In this document: one piece after another, positions 17,811 to 25,810 of the stretch
Numbering within the stretch: the stretch's first letter is position 1
Layout of the letters: every line of letters starts with the position of its first letter
DNA from: a candidate division KSB1 bacterium
Lineage (GTDB): Bacteria; Zhuqueibacterota; Zhuqueibacteria; Thermofontimicrobiales; Thermofontimicrobiaceae
Length of the DNA: 64,000 bases
Direction: 5' to 3'
Assembly: GCA_034506395.1 (NCBI GenBank)
Contig: JAPDPQ010000003.1
Location: forward strand, 98,818 to 162,817
Position numbers and translations under genes: made by a program
Notes under the pieces: model-generated
The model's database searches: none
Told to the model about the DNA's origin: nothing
What the model saw: the letters and a program-made list of their open reading frames with translations, nothing else

Positions 17811-18017
17811 TCAACTCTCCTTTTCTGAGTTATCCCTTTTCTTTTTAGCGGTGCCCCAAACCAACACTAATGCGAATAAGGCACCATAACCAGTGCTGAT
17901 CCAGGGATTGCTTGTGATAGGGCAGGTTCCAGTTCGGCAACCAACATAGTAATAATACGCATATCCCAGAACACCTCCCACCACTACAATGAGCGCTTTA
18001 AAAATGTAAGATTTCAT
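17811..18017 (-). CDS. DUF6132-like small membrane protein with CX4C motif
   Basis: The 68 residues contain an N-terminal membrane segment (IFKALIVVVGGVLGYAYYYY), then VGCRTGTCPITSNPWISTGYG and a second hydrophobic segment, ending in a lysine-rich cytoplasmic tail. GCxxGxCPITSNP is the characteristic block of the small DUF6132-type family, common in Bacteroidota relatives and of unknown function. The two cysteines in C-R-T-G-T-C could form a redox pair. An AGAGGAAAAC ribosome site lies upstream. The next frame starts at the base after its stop, so translation is probably coupled. Confidence 0.8.
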   Translation of the reverse strand: MKSYIFKALIVVVGGVLGYAYYYYVGCRTGTCPITSNPWISTGYGALFALVLVWGTAKKKRDNSEKES

Positions 18018-18045
18018 GATTGTTTTCCTCTCGATTAACCACCGA

Positions 18046-18159
18046 TCAATTACGCTTAATTCTTTTGACTTGATAAAACAAGACCAGAGAGCTTAGCAAG
18101 ATCATGATCGTGGAACCCATAATAATCAACTGATTTGTCAGGATGGACCGAATTCGCAC
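18046..18159 (-). CDS. Possible 37-residue membrane peptide
   Basis: A GTG-initiated frame encodes one convincing membrane helix (LIIMGSTIMILLSSLVLFY) flanked by basic residues (RIRS before, QVKRIKRN after), which fits the positive-inside rule. It is just upstream of the DUF6132-type gene on the same strand, with a 28-base gap. The ribosome site is weak and no family was recognised. It may be a genuine fifth member of the small-protein cluster or chance. Confidence 0.3.
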   Translation of the reverse strand: MRIRSILTNQLIIMGSTIMILLSSLVLFYQVKRIKRN

Positions 18160-18452
18160 TATCGATTTTCGTTTCTATTTTAGCTATCCAATCTCTTCCG
18201 ATTGCTATTTCCTAACCAATCAATCGATCGAATTATAAAATTCTCGGTAAAAGAACCTCACCTATTTCAAGTCGTTGCCCCTAACCTATTTGAAAGCGTT
18301 TCGCTATTTTAGATGTAATTTCCAAACCAAGGATTCAATGATTTATTAATTTTAAAAAATTCTCTTGCAAATGAGCGAGAATCTTTTTAGTTTTATTTCC
18401 GTTCATATTCAAATTAGCAATCAAGAAATATGGTCACCAATAAAAATTTCGT
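18160..18452. other. AT-rich divergent intergenic region with a LacI/cre-like site
   Basis: This region separates the - strand small-protein cluster from the + strand metalloprotease-like gene and presumably holds both promoters. TGAAAGCGTTTC at 18291-18302 has the AAGCGTTT core seen in LacI-family and CcpA-type operators, but it is about 150 bases from the + strand start and may be chance. No other element was recognised. Confidence 0.3.
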
Positions 18453-20270
18453 ATGAAAGTGAATGTGTTGATTCCTGACCATCGAAATAGATCTTATTAT
18501 TTGATCGTGCTTCTGCTATTTCTCTTGTTGATTAGATCGCAAGCCATATTATCAGATCCAATAACGGCTGGAGTCAACGTCCAATTCAGCGGCGCTATTG
18601 ATGAAGGTAGAACCCATGCCATCGATCGCGTAAAATTGATCGAGCCCGATTCTGCCAGCCAAGTCAACAGCTCCTTCCCCACCTTCCGCTGGCGAGCGAT
18701 TTCAAAAAATCGTCAAGTGAATTATCGCCTATTGATCGCCAAAACCGACGGTAAGGTCGTTTTAGACCGCTGGGTTGGAAATGATACTAGTTTCACAATT
18801 ACCGAACCCAACTTGATTGAAGACCTGAAACTTTATAATTGGTTAATCTATGCCGTCATTGAGGATCGTCAAATTCAAAGCTCGGTGTGGTCGTTTTGGG
18901 TCGATCAGAATAAAGTAACCGATTTGAATATTTCTCATTTGAATTTGATTTCTCCCAGATCACAATATCGTCCTGGAGATGAAATTGTCGTGCGCGCCAC
19001 CATCCATAACTCTGGGCCAGTGGCTGCCAAGGGAGCTTATGTGCTTTTATATAGCGGCAATCCGAACAGCAACTATTTCCACTATGCTGCGTTTCGCAGG
19101 ACCGTGTTGCTGGACACGATATTTATCGCACCTCTTCCAGTAGGTACCTCAAGAGAGCTAACGCTCTCCGCAAATTTGCCCGCTGGATTAAATCGGCTGT
19201 TCGTGCGGGTCGAGCCTGCTCCAGGATTTCGGGACGTCATAATTCCAAATAATTTCACCACTGGTATCGCCATCCAAACTGATCCCAGGCGATTGGTATT
19301 CAAATCACTTTTCATTGTCTATTCTCAGTATCTAACTCCCAATGAGGGTCTAAAAATCCTCAGCAGCAGGGAACAACAAGAGATCCTCCAAGCCATCAAC
19401 AATTTCCAACAATATATTTGGAACTCCACCTACGCGCTTCAGATAAAATCGGATACGCTCTGGATGGCCCGTCCTCTCACGATCCATGACTTTACTAAAA
19501 AAGATGATGCGTGGGGTTACTATTTATCTCCCCGGCCAGTCCAAACCGATCTAAGCAATCGCTCTATTCGCCAACAGGATTATGATATTCTGGTCGTTAT
19601 CTATTGCTGGTGGAACTCGCAATCGACGTGGTCAGGGTATTCGGGCTACATATTCCGCGATACGCGTTCCTTAAAACAGAAACCAGCTATTATCGCCCAG
19701 CCAATCGTTCCTGGACACCCTCTGGACGAAACGATCCTCATCCATGAATTTTTGCACTATTTGGACAATCGTTATGAAGCACTGGGAGAACCCCGATTCT
19801 ATTCGCCACATCATCGAATTCTTTATACCACCTTCGATCGGGATGAGGACTATTACCGATGGATTCTTGAGACCTGGCCTACGGAATGGTGGTTCAAGCT
19901 TGATGTCGGACAAATTGTTGCCTCTTCCAACCAGGCAACCATGGCATCGAAAATACAATCACAGATCGATCCCAACATACCCATGTTTCTTCAGAATTAT
20001 CCCAATCCCTTTCATCAAACGACAACTATCAGCTTCTCCGTTCCAGCTAATGATTCGTCTGACGGACCGATGAAGGTGCGGCTGGTTGTTTACGACCGTT
20101 TGGGCAAGTTGGCGACGATTCTGCTGGACCAAATGCTCGCACCCGGCAACTATGACGTCACCTGGGATGGGAGAGATCTCCACGGAACTCTGTTGGCCAG
20201 CGGCATCTATTTTTATCAGCTAATTTTGCCCACTCAAAGGCAGGCAAAAAAAATGTTGTTGCTTCGATAA
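18453..20270 (+). CDS. Secreted metalloprotease-like protein with CARDB-type domain and T9SS type A sorting domain
   Basis: A 605-residue exported protein. Residues about 15-34 form the signal (LIVLLLFLLLIRSQA). A beta-sandwich (about 50-150) and a CARDB-like domain (about 165-275; YRPGDEIVVRATIHNSGP) follow. A central domain of unknown type (about 285-490) contains LIHEFLHYLDNRYE, an HExxH motif suggesting a zinc metalloprotease. The C-terminus has FLQNYPNPFHQTTTISFSVP and ASGIYFYQL ending KKMLLLR, a type A T9SS sorting domain. It would be exported through Sec and then across the outer membrane by T9SS. The third zinc ligand is not certain, so peptidase activity is an inference. Confidence 0.72.
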   Translation: MKVNVLIPDHRNRSYYLIVLLLFLLLIRSQAILSDPITAGVNVQFSGAIDEGRTHAIDRVKLIEPDSASQVNSSFPTFRWRAISKNRQVNYRLLIAKTDGKVVLDRWVGNDTSFTITEPNLIEDLKLYNWLIYAVIEDRQIQSSVWSFWVDQNKVTDLNISHLNLISPRSQYRPGDEIVVRATIHNSGPVAAKGAYVLLYSGNPNSNYFHYAAFRRTVLLDTIFIAPLPVGTSRELTLSANLPAGLNRLFVRVEPAPGFRDVIIPNNFTTGIAIQTDPRRLVFKSLFIVYSQYLTPNEGLKILSSREQQEILQAINNFQQYIWNSTYALQIKSDTLWMARPLTIHDFTKKDDAWGYYLSPRPVQTDLSNRSIRQQDYDILVVIYCWWNSQSTWSGYSGYIFRDTRSLKQKPAIIAQPIVPGHPLDETILIHEFLHYLDNRYEALGEPRFYSPHHRILYTTFDRDEDYYRWILETWPTEWWFKLDVGQIVASSNQATMASKIQSQIDPNIPMFLQNYPNPFHQTTTISFSVPANDSSDGPMKVRLVVYDRLGKLATILLDQMLAPGNYDVTWDGRDLHGTLLASGIYFYQLILPTQRQAKKMLLLR

Positions 20271-20414
20271 CAGTTGCTTGAGATTTTTGCTTGGATCCAG
20301 ATCAGTAGAGCGCGTTAGACTATCAATATGCGGTAGTGGATCATCAGCAATATGCAATCTATTCCCGTTTAAATCACGTTTTCAACAACTATCACCCTAT
20401 TCAGGAGATGACGA

Positions 20415-20774
20415 ATGGAATTAAAACTGTACGTCTATAAAGCGCGGGTCGTAGAGGTTTACGATGGCGATACCTGCACTGTTGATATCGATTTAGGATT
20501 GCACACGTGGATTCATGGAGAGAAAATTCGTTTGGCCCGCATCAATGCTCCCGAAATCCGCGGCCCAGAGCGGCCCCAAGGACTGGCCTCAAGAGATCAT
20601 TTGAGACAGCTCATTCTTGATCGCCAAATCATTTTAGAAACGATTAAAGACGTGAAAGAAAAATACGGTCGCTATCTTGGCGAAATTTGGATCCAGGATG
20701 AAAACGGCCAATATTTCAATGTCAACGATCGGATGGTTCAGGATGGGCATGCGGTATATTCTGAGGACAATTAA
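20415..20774 (+). CDS. Thermonuclease-like (SNase) protein
   Basis: A compact 119-residue OB-fold nuclease domain with VYDGDTCTVDIDLG, KIRLARINAPEIRGPERPQG and the late EKYGRYLGEIW, which match the staphylococcal nuclease pattern: calcium-site aspartates, the RL.R.N.PE strand and the GR arginine. No signal peptide is present, so it is either cytoplasmic or exported by another route. The preceding CAGGAGATGACGA stretch supplies a ribosome site. Family members cleave DNA or RNA with calcium; no partner gene is evident. Confidence 0.85.
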   Translation: MELKLYVYKARVVEVYDGDTCTVDIDLGLHTWIHGEKIRLARINAPEIRGPERPQGLASRDHLRQLILDRQIILETIKDVKEKYGRYLGEIWIQDENGQYFNVNDRMVQDGHAVYSEDN

Positions 20775-20805
20775 TACCTGCCCGTAATGCGCCCTTTGGC
20801 TGATC

Positions 20806-20966
20806 GCTTTCTTATGCTGAATTCTTAGGTCTGAAGCGCTTAGATTTCTGAAGGATCAAAATGTTTGAGTCATTCCGAACGCAGCGCAGCGAAGTGTGGA
20901 ATCTTTATTTCTCACGAGATCAATTAACTGAACAGATTCCTCGCTTCGCTCGGAATGACTGGTTGA
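20806..20966. repeat. Long intergenic repeat, copy 1, with inverted arms
   Basis: This copy shares about 160 bases with the one starting at 20978. It carries a left arm GAGTCATTCCGAACGCAGCG (20867 on) and right arm CGCTTCGCTCGGAATGACT (ending 20960) that are imperfect inverted complements, separated by about 30 bases. Such ATTCCGAGCG...CGCTCGGAAT palindromes are typical of non-coding, transposase-less intergenic repeats in environmental genomes. Confidence 0.75.
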
Positions 20967-20977
20967 TCGAATCTGTT

Positions 20978-21137
20978 GCTTTCTTATGATTGAATTCTTA
21001 ACTGTAAAGTGCTTAGATTTCTGAAGGATCAAAATCTTTGAGTCACTCCGAGCGCGGCGCAGCGAAGTGAGGAATCTTTATTTCTCACGAGATCAATTAA
21101 CTGAACAGATTCCTCGCTTCGCTCGGAATGACTGGTT
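20978..21137. repeat. Long intergenic repeat, copy 2, with inverted arms
   Basis: Second copy, offset by about 172-174 bases from the first, with the same inverted arms (left GAGTCACTCCGAGCGCGGCG, right CGCTTCGCTCGGAATGACT) and the same spacer TTATTTCTCACGAGATCAAT. The differences between copies fall mainly in the left arm and upstream 40 bases, while the right arm and spacer are identical. Confidence 0.75.
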
Positions 21138-21313
21138 TAGAGAATTTGCAGGAATATATTGAAGAGTTGCCAGAGGTAAAAATGCATTTCAAGTTCTCCA
21201 GCGCGGCAACATTTGCCCGCTAAGCAAAGTTATCTTGCCGTTTTTAGCGAACCTGTTTCCGACACAAAACGAACCAGGACAAAGCAAATTTTAGCTGAAC
21301 GCATAAATGCCTA

Positions 21314-22456
21314 TTACCATCCCACCACTTGACGATAGAACGGCAGCAATTCCTCGGCCATCATCTGATGTTCTTTTCGGTCCGGATGCCCTGTACAGCC
21401 TTTGCCATACGGACGCGAGAAAAAGAATAGATGGATTTTATCATTGTTCATGCTGTCATGGAAATGTTGAGCAATGGCAGTCAAATAGCTGCACAATTTG
21501 CGCCCTTTCTCTGGTGCAATGGCCGGGCTGCTCAGGCAGCAAATCCGTGCTTTGGGATAGCGTTTTCGGATCATTTGAATGAACTGAATGTAGCTATTGA
21601 CAAACGTCGCTGAATCAAGCTCGGCTCGTTGATACGAACCATCCCCATCGGAAAAATCATTGGTACCCAGGCAGATCGAGATCAAATCAGGAATGAACGT
21701 ACTATCGTTCCAAGCAAAAGATGAATCCTTGTTGAGATACAAATTTTGATAAACATCGGGCATGGTTGGCCCTGGAGAATTCCAATTGCGGCAGATGCCA
21801 ATGCCCGAAACCGAGCTAAGCAACCAATCGGCATTTAAAGCTCGCGCGACCTGCGGTCCATATGCCAAATAAGCGTTGTGTTGATCATACCAAGTTCCAG
21901 AGTCACAAGACACTGTTTCCGTATCCAGCCCCATGCCGCAAGTGATGGAATTGCCGATGAACTCGATTTTATGTTGCAGCTTATCCGTTATGGGCAACAG
22001 CGCCTCACAACGGATGCCTGCCAAAGCAATGTAGCCGGTCTGCGACTCGGTGGCCTTGCAAACCAGGAGCGAGTGCTCCCCAGCGCTAATATCCTGAACC
22101 ACAGTGTATTCTGTTTGAGTGTTCGTAACCTTAATTCTCCCCAGATACTGGCCATCCAGTTCGACTGCAAGATATCCGTGATTGCCCCACAAGCCTTGAT
22201 CCTCCAGCAGAAGCGCGCAAGATCGGCCCTTAAATTTCACCTGAAAGTACGCTCCGGCACCGCTGAGTTTAGGCTTTTGGGGCTCGGTAAAATCGATGCG
22301 GCCAACATAACGGATATTTGGATGATTAGCAGCATAAAAATTTTGAGATGCTGATAAAATATTTTGATAACAAACAACAAGCAAAGCCATGGATGAGACA
22401 ACGATTATCAAGCTCGGTCTTCTTTTCAAGACTTTTTCTCCAAATTGGTCTCTCAT
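21314..22456 (-). CDS. SGNH/GDSL hydrolase of the CE2 acetylxylan-esterase type
   Basis: A 380-residue exported enzyme. Residues about 12-38 form a signal or anchor. A jelly-roll domain (about 45-150) precedes the SGNH domain: IEFIGNSITCGMG (nucleophile serine), CLGTNDFSDGDG (oxyanion asparagine), and GCTGHPDRKEHQMMAEEL (catalytic histidine). This two-domain order and the GNSIT and GTNDF blocks match carbohydrate esterase family 2, which removes acetyl groups from xylan, mannan or other glycans. It lies outside the main - strand glycan locus but on the same strand and could feed the same pathway. Esterase target is not shown. Confidence 0.83.
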   Translation of the reverse strand: MRDQFGEKVLKRRPSLIIVVSSMALLVVCYQNILSASQNFYAANHPNIRYVGRIDFTEPQKPKLSGAGAYFQVKFKGRSCALLLEDQGLWGNHGYLAVELDGQYLGRIKVTNTQTEYTVVQDISAGEHSLLVCKATESQTGYIALAGIRCEALLPITDKLQHKIEFIGNSITCGMGLDTETVSCDSGTWYDQHNAYLAYGPQVARALNADWLLSSVSGIGICRNWNSPGPTMPDVYQNLYLNKDSSFAWNDSTFIPDLISICLGTNDFSDGDGSYQRAELDSATFVNSYIQFIQMIRKRYPKARICCLSSPAIAPEKGRKLCSYLTAIAQHFHDSMNNDKIHLFFFSRPYGKGCTGHPDRKEHQMMAEELLPFYRQVVGW

Positions 22457-22548
22457 TGATTCAGAACACCTCTACTGCGCCATTTCTTTCAATTATAGAG
22501 GCGGAAGGAACTTTTTTAAATTGATATCGGACCATTTACCTCACATAA

Positions 22549-23214
22549 TCATTTTACCCACCGATTCAAAAATTCAACCGCCTCATGGGGATTGGGGGAA
22601 TAAAAGTCTGCGCCGATGCGATCGCAGAATTCCTGCGTGATCGGAGCCCCGCCTACCAGCACTTTTATTTCAGGATATCTTTCTTTGATGGCCTTGACGC
22701 TATTCGCCATATTGGGCATCGTGGTGGTTAACAAAGCCGAGAGGCCAACAGAACACCCTGGGTGCTGTGAAATCGCTTCCAAAAATTTATGGGTCGGCAC
22801 ATCCACTCCGAGATCGATCACCTCAAATCCACCGCCACGGATCATCATTGAGACGAGATTTTTGCCAATATCGTGGAGATCTCCAGCGACAGTTCCTATG
22901 ACGAATGTGCCCTTATGTTTCACCTGAGAGGACTCGATAAAAGGACGGATATGTTTGAGTACCGCATTCATGGCCTCGCCAGAAATGATGAGATTGGTGA
23001 CAAACGCTTTTCCTTCGCTGAACTCCTTGCCAACGCGATCCATGCCCCTCATACAGGCCTCTAATAGGACGAACGGCTCAATCCCTTCTTTAATGGCTTG
23101 GGCAGCTAACTCGTCCGCGCCATCCTGATCTTTCATATCCGGCGGGAACCAGGCGGATCGAGAAACTTTTCCCTTAGCTACACATAATGCAATCTTTTCG
23201 ACGATGTCTTCCAT
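22549..23214 (-). CDS. Corrinoid protein (methyltransferase cobalamin-binding subunit)
   Basis: The 221 residues have an N-terminal helical cap (about 1-85, with MRGMDRVGKEFSEGKAFV) and a Rossmann-like cobalamin domain with GDLHDIGKNLVSMM, the DxHxxG cobalt-ligand motif. VGLSALLTTTMPNM and VLVGGAPIT complete the typical MtaC/MtbC/MttC pattern. It accepts a methyl group from a substrate-specific methyltransferase and hands it on. GGGAG lies upstream of the ATG. It is the last gene of the one-carbon cluster, about 200 bases from metF. Confidence 0.92.
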   Translation of the reverse strand: MEDIVEKIALCVAKGKVSRSAWFPPDMKDQDGADELAAQAIKEGIEPFVLLEACMRGMDRVGKEFSEGKAFVTNLIISGEAMNAVLKHIRPFIESSQVKHKGTFVIGTVAGDLHDIGKNLVSMMIRGGGFEVIDLGVDVPTHKFLEAISQHPGCSVGLSALLTTTMPNMANSVKAIKERYPEIKVLVGGAPITQEFCDRIGADFYSPNPHEAVEFLNRWVK

Positions 23215-23417
23215 ATTCGTTCTCCCTACCTTTTAACACAACTGGACTGCTTGGAGCAAATCAATAATTAAAATTTTAAATCAAAGACAAAGTTAGTAGC
23301 GCAATAATTCTCCTCAAAATGATTCGCTCTATTCGTCCAATAGGTGAATTTATCGGCTAATAAATCAGCGAAATTCAAAGTCAGAAATTTCCGTCATGTT
23401 CAATATCCAAAGGCCTT

Positions 23418-24299
23418 CTATTTGACCTGCTGAATGATAGTCGGCGTAATGCTCTCCCACATCACAGGCATCAAATGGATGCCCCGAACTCCTTCGATCG
23501 TTCTCAACGTCTGGATAATTTCCACAGCGATCTGTATCCCTTCTTCTTTGGGGTCGCTCGCTTGATTCATTCGCTCGACATATTCATCACTGATCTTGAC
23601 TCCAGGGACCTCCTGCTTCATATAAAGCAAAGCTTTGGCCGATTTCACTGGCATGACTCCAGCCAAAATTGCAGCTCGTTTATGGAGCCCCATCTCTACT
23701 ACCCGATCCATCCATTTAGAAAACAGTTCTAAATCAAAAACTGGTTGAGTCTGGATGAAACGAGCGCCAGCTTCGATTTTTTTGAACAGACGGATAAGCC
23801 TCATTTCGAACGGCTGCGCAAAGGGATTAGCGGCAGCGCCGATGAGAAAATCGGTCGTCTTCTTCATCTCAAGGCCAGATAGGAGAAAACCGCGATTCAG
23901 CTTGGCTACCGTGGCGACCAGTTGGATGGAATCGAGATCGAATACGCCCCGGGCTTCTGGTTGATCGCCAAAGGTCTGATGATCGCCAGTCAGGCAGAGC
24001 ACGTTGGAGATGCCCAAGGCAGCCGCACCCAAAAGATCGCTTTGGATGGCTAATCGGTTGCGATCTCGGCAAGTCATCTGAATGATCGGCTCCACACCCT
24101 CATCGAGAAGAATCTTGGCTGAGGCGATGCTCGATAACCGGACAATCGCCGTCTGATTATCCGTGATATTCACGGCATCGACATAGCCTTTGAAGTATTG
24201 GGCCTTGTTCCGAATCACGTCCCCATCGCAGCTCTGTGGCGGACCAATCTCACCGCACCAGACAAATTGACCCGACTCAATCTTCTGCCTCAACGTCAT
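23418..24299 (-). CDS. metF: Methylenetetrahydrofolate reductase
   Basis: About 293 residues of the MTHFR TIM barrel. VWCGEIGPPQSCDGD (the active-site Glu strand), VNITDNQTAIVRLSS, MTCRDRNRLAIQSDLLGAAA, VLCLTGDHQTFGD and FIQTQPVFDLELFSKW are the recognisable blocks. It reduces 5,10-methylene-THF to 5-methyl-THF or runs in reverse. ATG 24299 with an upstream GGGAG is preferred over a TTG two codons earlier. Its start overlaps the end of metV, as in acetogens where MetV and MetF form a complex. Confidence 0.92.
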   Translation of the reverse strand: MTLRQKIESGQFVWCGEIGPPQSCDGDVIRNKAQYFKGYVDAVNITDNQTAIVRLSSIASAKILLDEGVEPIIQMTCRDRNRLAIQSDLLGAAALGISNVLCLTGDHQTFGDQPEARGVFDLDSIQLVATVAKLNRGFLLSGLEMKKTTDFLIGAAANPFAQPFEMRLIRLFKKIEAGARFIQTQPVFDLELFSKWMDRVVEMGLHKRAAILAGVMPVKSAKALLYMKQEVPGVKISDEYVERMNQASDPKEEGIQIAVEIIQTLRTIEGVRGIHLMPVMWESITPTIIQQVK

Positions 24300-24735
24300 G
24301 CCCAATAATCTCCCTCACTTTCTGCCGATCGTTTCGAACCAACCAAATGGGACCCGCGATCCGCTTCCTGAAAACGTTCAGCCATGCCGAGGTCCCCTCT
24401 AAATTCCAATTATGAATTTTGTTGACTTTGTACAATAAGCTGAGACGCCGAAATCGCCGAGATCGATGATAGATACGATACCAGACGCACTTTCGCTCTG
24501 GATAAACTTCGCACGAGCCATCCTCCCCAGTTCCACCGCAAGGGCCATTCCGAAGCCGCTTGGGACAATTTTGACAACAAATAAACGCGGTCGAGGAGAG
24601 AATGCACTCGCCGCAGTGTTGGCAATGGAAGAGTGGCACTTTGATCGTACTTTCAAACAACAACATCAGGCGGGAAAATCTCCGCTCCCGTGCCGAAATC
24701 GCCGGCTTGTTGAATGTCACCAAATCGCTCAACAA
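24277..24735 (-). CDS. metV: MetV-type zinc-binding partner of methylenetetrahydrofolate reductase
   Basis: The 152 residues carry the MTHFR C-terminal (PF12225-type) cysteine pattern: FHCQHCGECILSSTAFICC, NCPKRLRNGPCGG and GSCEVYPERKCVWYRIY. In acetogens MetV is needed for MetF activity and possibly electron supply. The TTG start is supported by AAAGGGA six bases upstream. It overlaps metF by 23 bases. About 200 bases separate it from the methyltransferase gene upstream on the same strand. Confidence 0.88.
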   Translation of the reverse strand: MLSDLVTFNKPAISARERRFSRLMLLFESTIKVPLFHCQHCGECILSSTAFICCQNCPKRLRNGPCGGTGEDGSCEVYPERKCVWYRIYHRSRRFRRLSLLYKVNKIHNWNLEGTSAWLNVFRKRIAGPIWLVRNDRQKVREIIGHDVEAED

Positions 24736-24937
24736 TTTCGTTCCCTTTAACTAAAATTTTGATCACATGCATCATTTTGGATCTGAATCAAGGCCTGTTA
24801 AACCTATTCCAATTTTCTGATCACCTCAAATGAATTTCAAAAAACTATCAGATTCTCCTCCGCGATATTTCCCAGGCTATGAGACACGCACTCCATTTGT
24901 GATCTCGATGCTCTCCGATTATGCCTTTTTGATCGGA

Positions 24938-25810
24938 TCATGAAAAATACATCATGACTCTCATGATCACCTCCACCCCATCCATACGAAGCACATCCTT
25001 TAGACATTGCATGGCAGGATCATCATCCGGGAGCAGCGCATATTTGCGTTTCACTGAGCCAACGATGAAATTCAACCCTAACGGCATCGCCATGGTCAGA
25101 AATGCGCTCTCCAGAGGACCTTTCACTGGCGATCCATCCGGTTTCTTCGATGGTAACATGGCCGTGAAATTGCTCAATCCCACTGAAATGTTGATCTCAG
25201 CGAAATCTGGATCCTGATGGATCAATTCGAGCACTTTCATCAGCCGTTTGAAATACCCTTTAGAATCGCTACCAATGGGCATAATCCCAGGATCAAGAAT
25301 AAGCTGATTATTGGTTACGTTTTTGATCCGTTCCCGAGCGATTTTCACGATGGATTTTGCTGTCGCATAGATTTGTTCGGCAGTTTGATTCATCACCACT
25401 TCGCCAGACTCGTCCCTTCCTTCCGTCAATAACAAAATCGGGATAAACGGTTGGATGGCGAAAAGATCGAACATTTCCAGTCGCGCTTCGGAGATCGAAT
25501 TGAGGATGGGCATCCGATTGCCAGCGCGATCGGGATTATAAGCTTTTAAACCTGCTGCGGCGATATCTGGATCTGGGGTGTCAATTGATAGAGGGACTGT
25601 GACCTGCTCCTGGATTTTTTTAACAACATTTGCCATAAACTCTGGTGTGCGTGGTCCAACATTGACATCGATGTAGGCAGCGCCTCGTTCCGCTTGAAAC
25701 TTCGCCAGCTCTACAATCCCGTCAATATTGTTCGCCTCAAATAACTCATGAGTGGATGGCACGGAGTCATTAATAGACTCACCAATAATTGTTAGTCCCG
25801 AGATGCCCAT
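24938..25810 (-). CDS. Methyl-THF:corrinoid methyltransferase-like pterin-binding enzyme (AcsE type)
   Basis: About 290 residues of the pterin-binding TIM barrel shared by DHPS, MetH and AcsE. It shows TIIGESINDSVPSTHELFE, AAYIDVNVGPRTPEF, VPLSIDTPDPDIAAAGL, LNSISEARLEM and LILDPGIMPIGSDSKGYF. The GESIN and DVNVG blocks bind the pterin. It transfers a methyl group between methyl-THF and a corrinoid protein. ATG 25810 is chosen because GGAGGT lies seven bases upstream; the in-frame ATG at 25825 is inside that site. It heads a putative operon with metV, metF and the corrinoid gene. No carbon-monoxide dehydrogenase/acetyl-CoA synthase genes are present in the window. Confidence 0.9.
   Translation of the reverse strand: MGISGLTIIGESINDSVPSTHELFEANNIDGIVELAKFQAERGAAYIDVNVGPRTPEFMANVVKKIQEQVTVPLSIDTPDPDIAAAGLKAYNPDRAGNRMPILNSISEARLEMFDLFAIQPFIPILLLTEGRDESGEVVMNQTAEQIYATAKSIVKIARERIKNVTNNQLILDPGIMPIGSDSKGYFKRLMKVLELIHQDPDFAEINISVGLSNFTAMLPSKKPDGSPVKGPLESAFLTMAMPLGLNFIVGSVKRKYALLPDDDPAMQCLKDVLRMDGVEVIMRVMMYFS

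Larger units (their letters stand above)
20775..21313. other. Gene-free stretch holding two long direct repeats
   Basis: The 539 bases between the nuclease gene and the esterase gene (convergent orientation) contain two near-identical copies of a repeat of about 160 bases, described separately. The remaining bases 21138-21313 show nothing recognisable. No coding frame is convincing. Confidence 0.6.

Noticed and set aside
20778..21150. Insertion sequence or transposon
   Set aside because: The repeats have inverted arms but no open reading frame or transposase.
24369..24381. GAAAACGTTC, a LacI-like sequence
   Set aside because: It lies inside the metV coding region and is not a perfect palindrome.
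22549..25810. Complete Wood-Ljungdahl pathway
   Set aside because: Only the methyl-transfer section is present; CODH/ACS, formyl- and methenyl-THF genes are not in the window.
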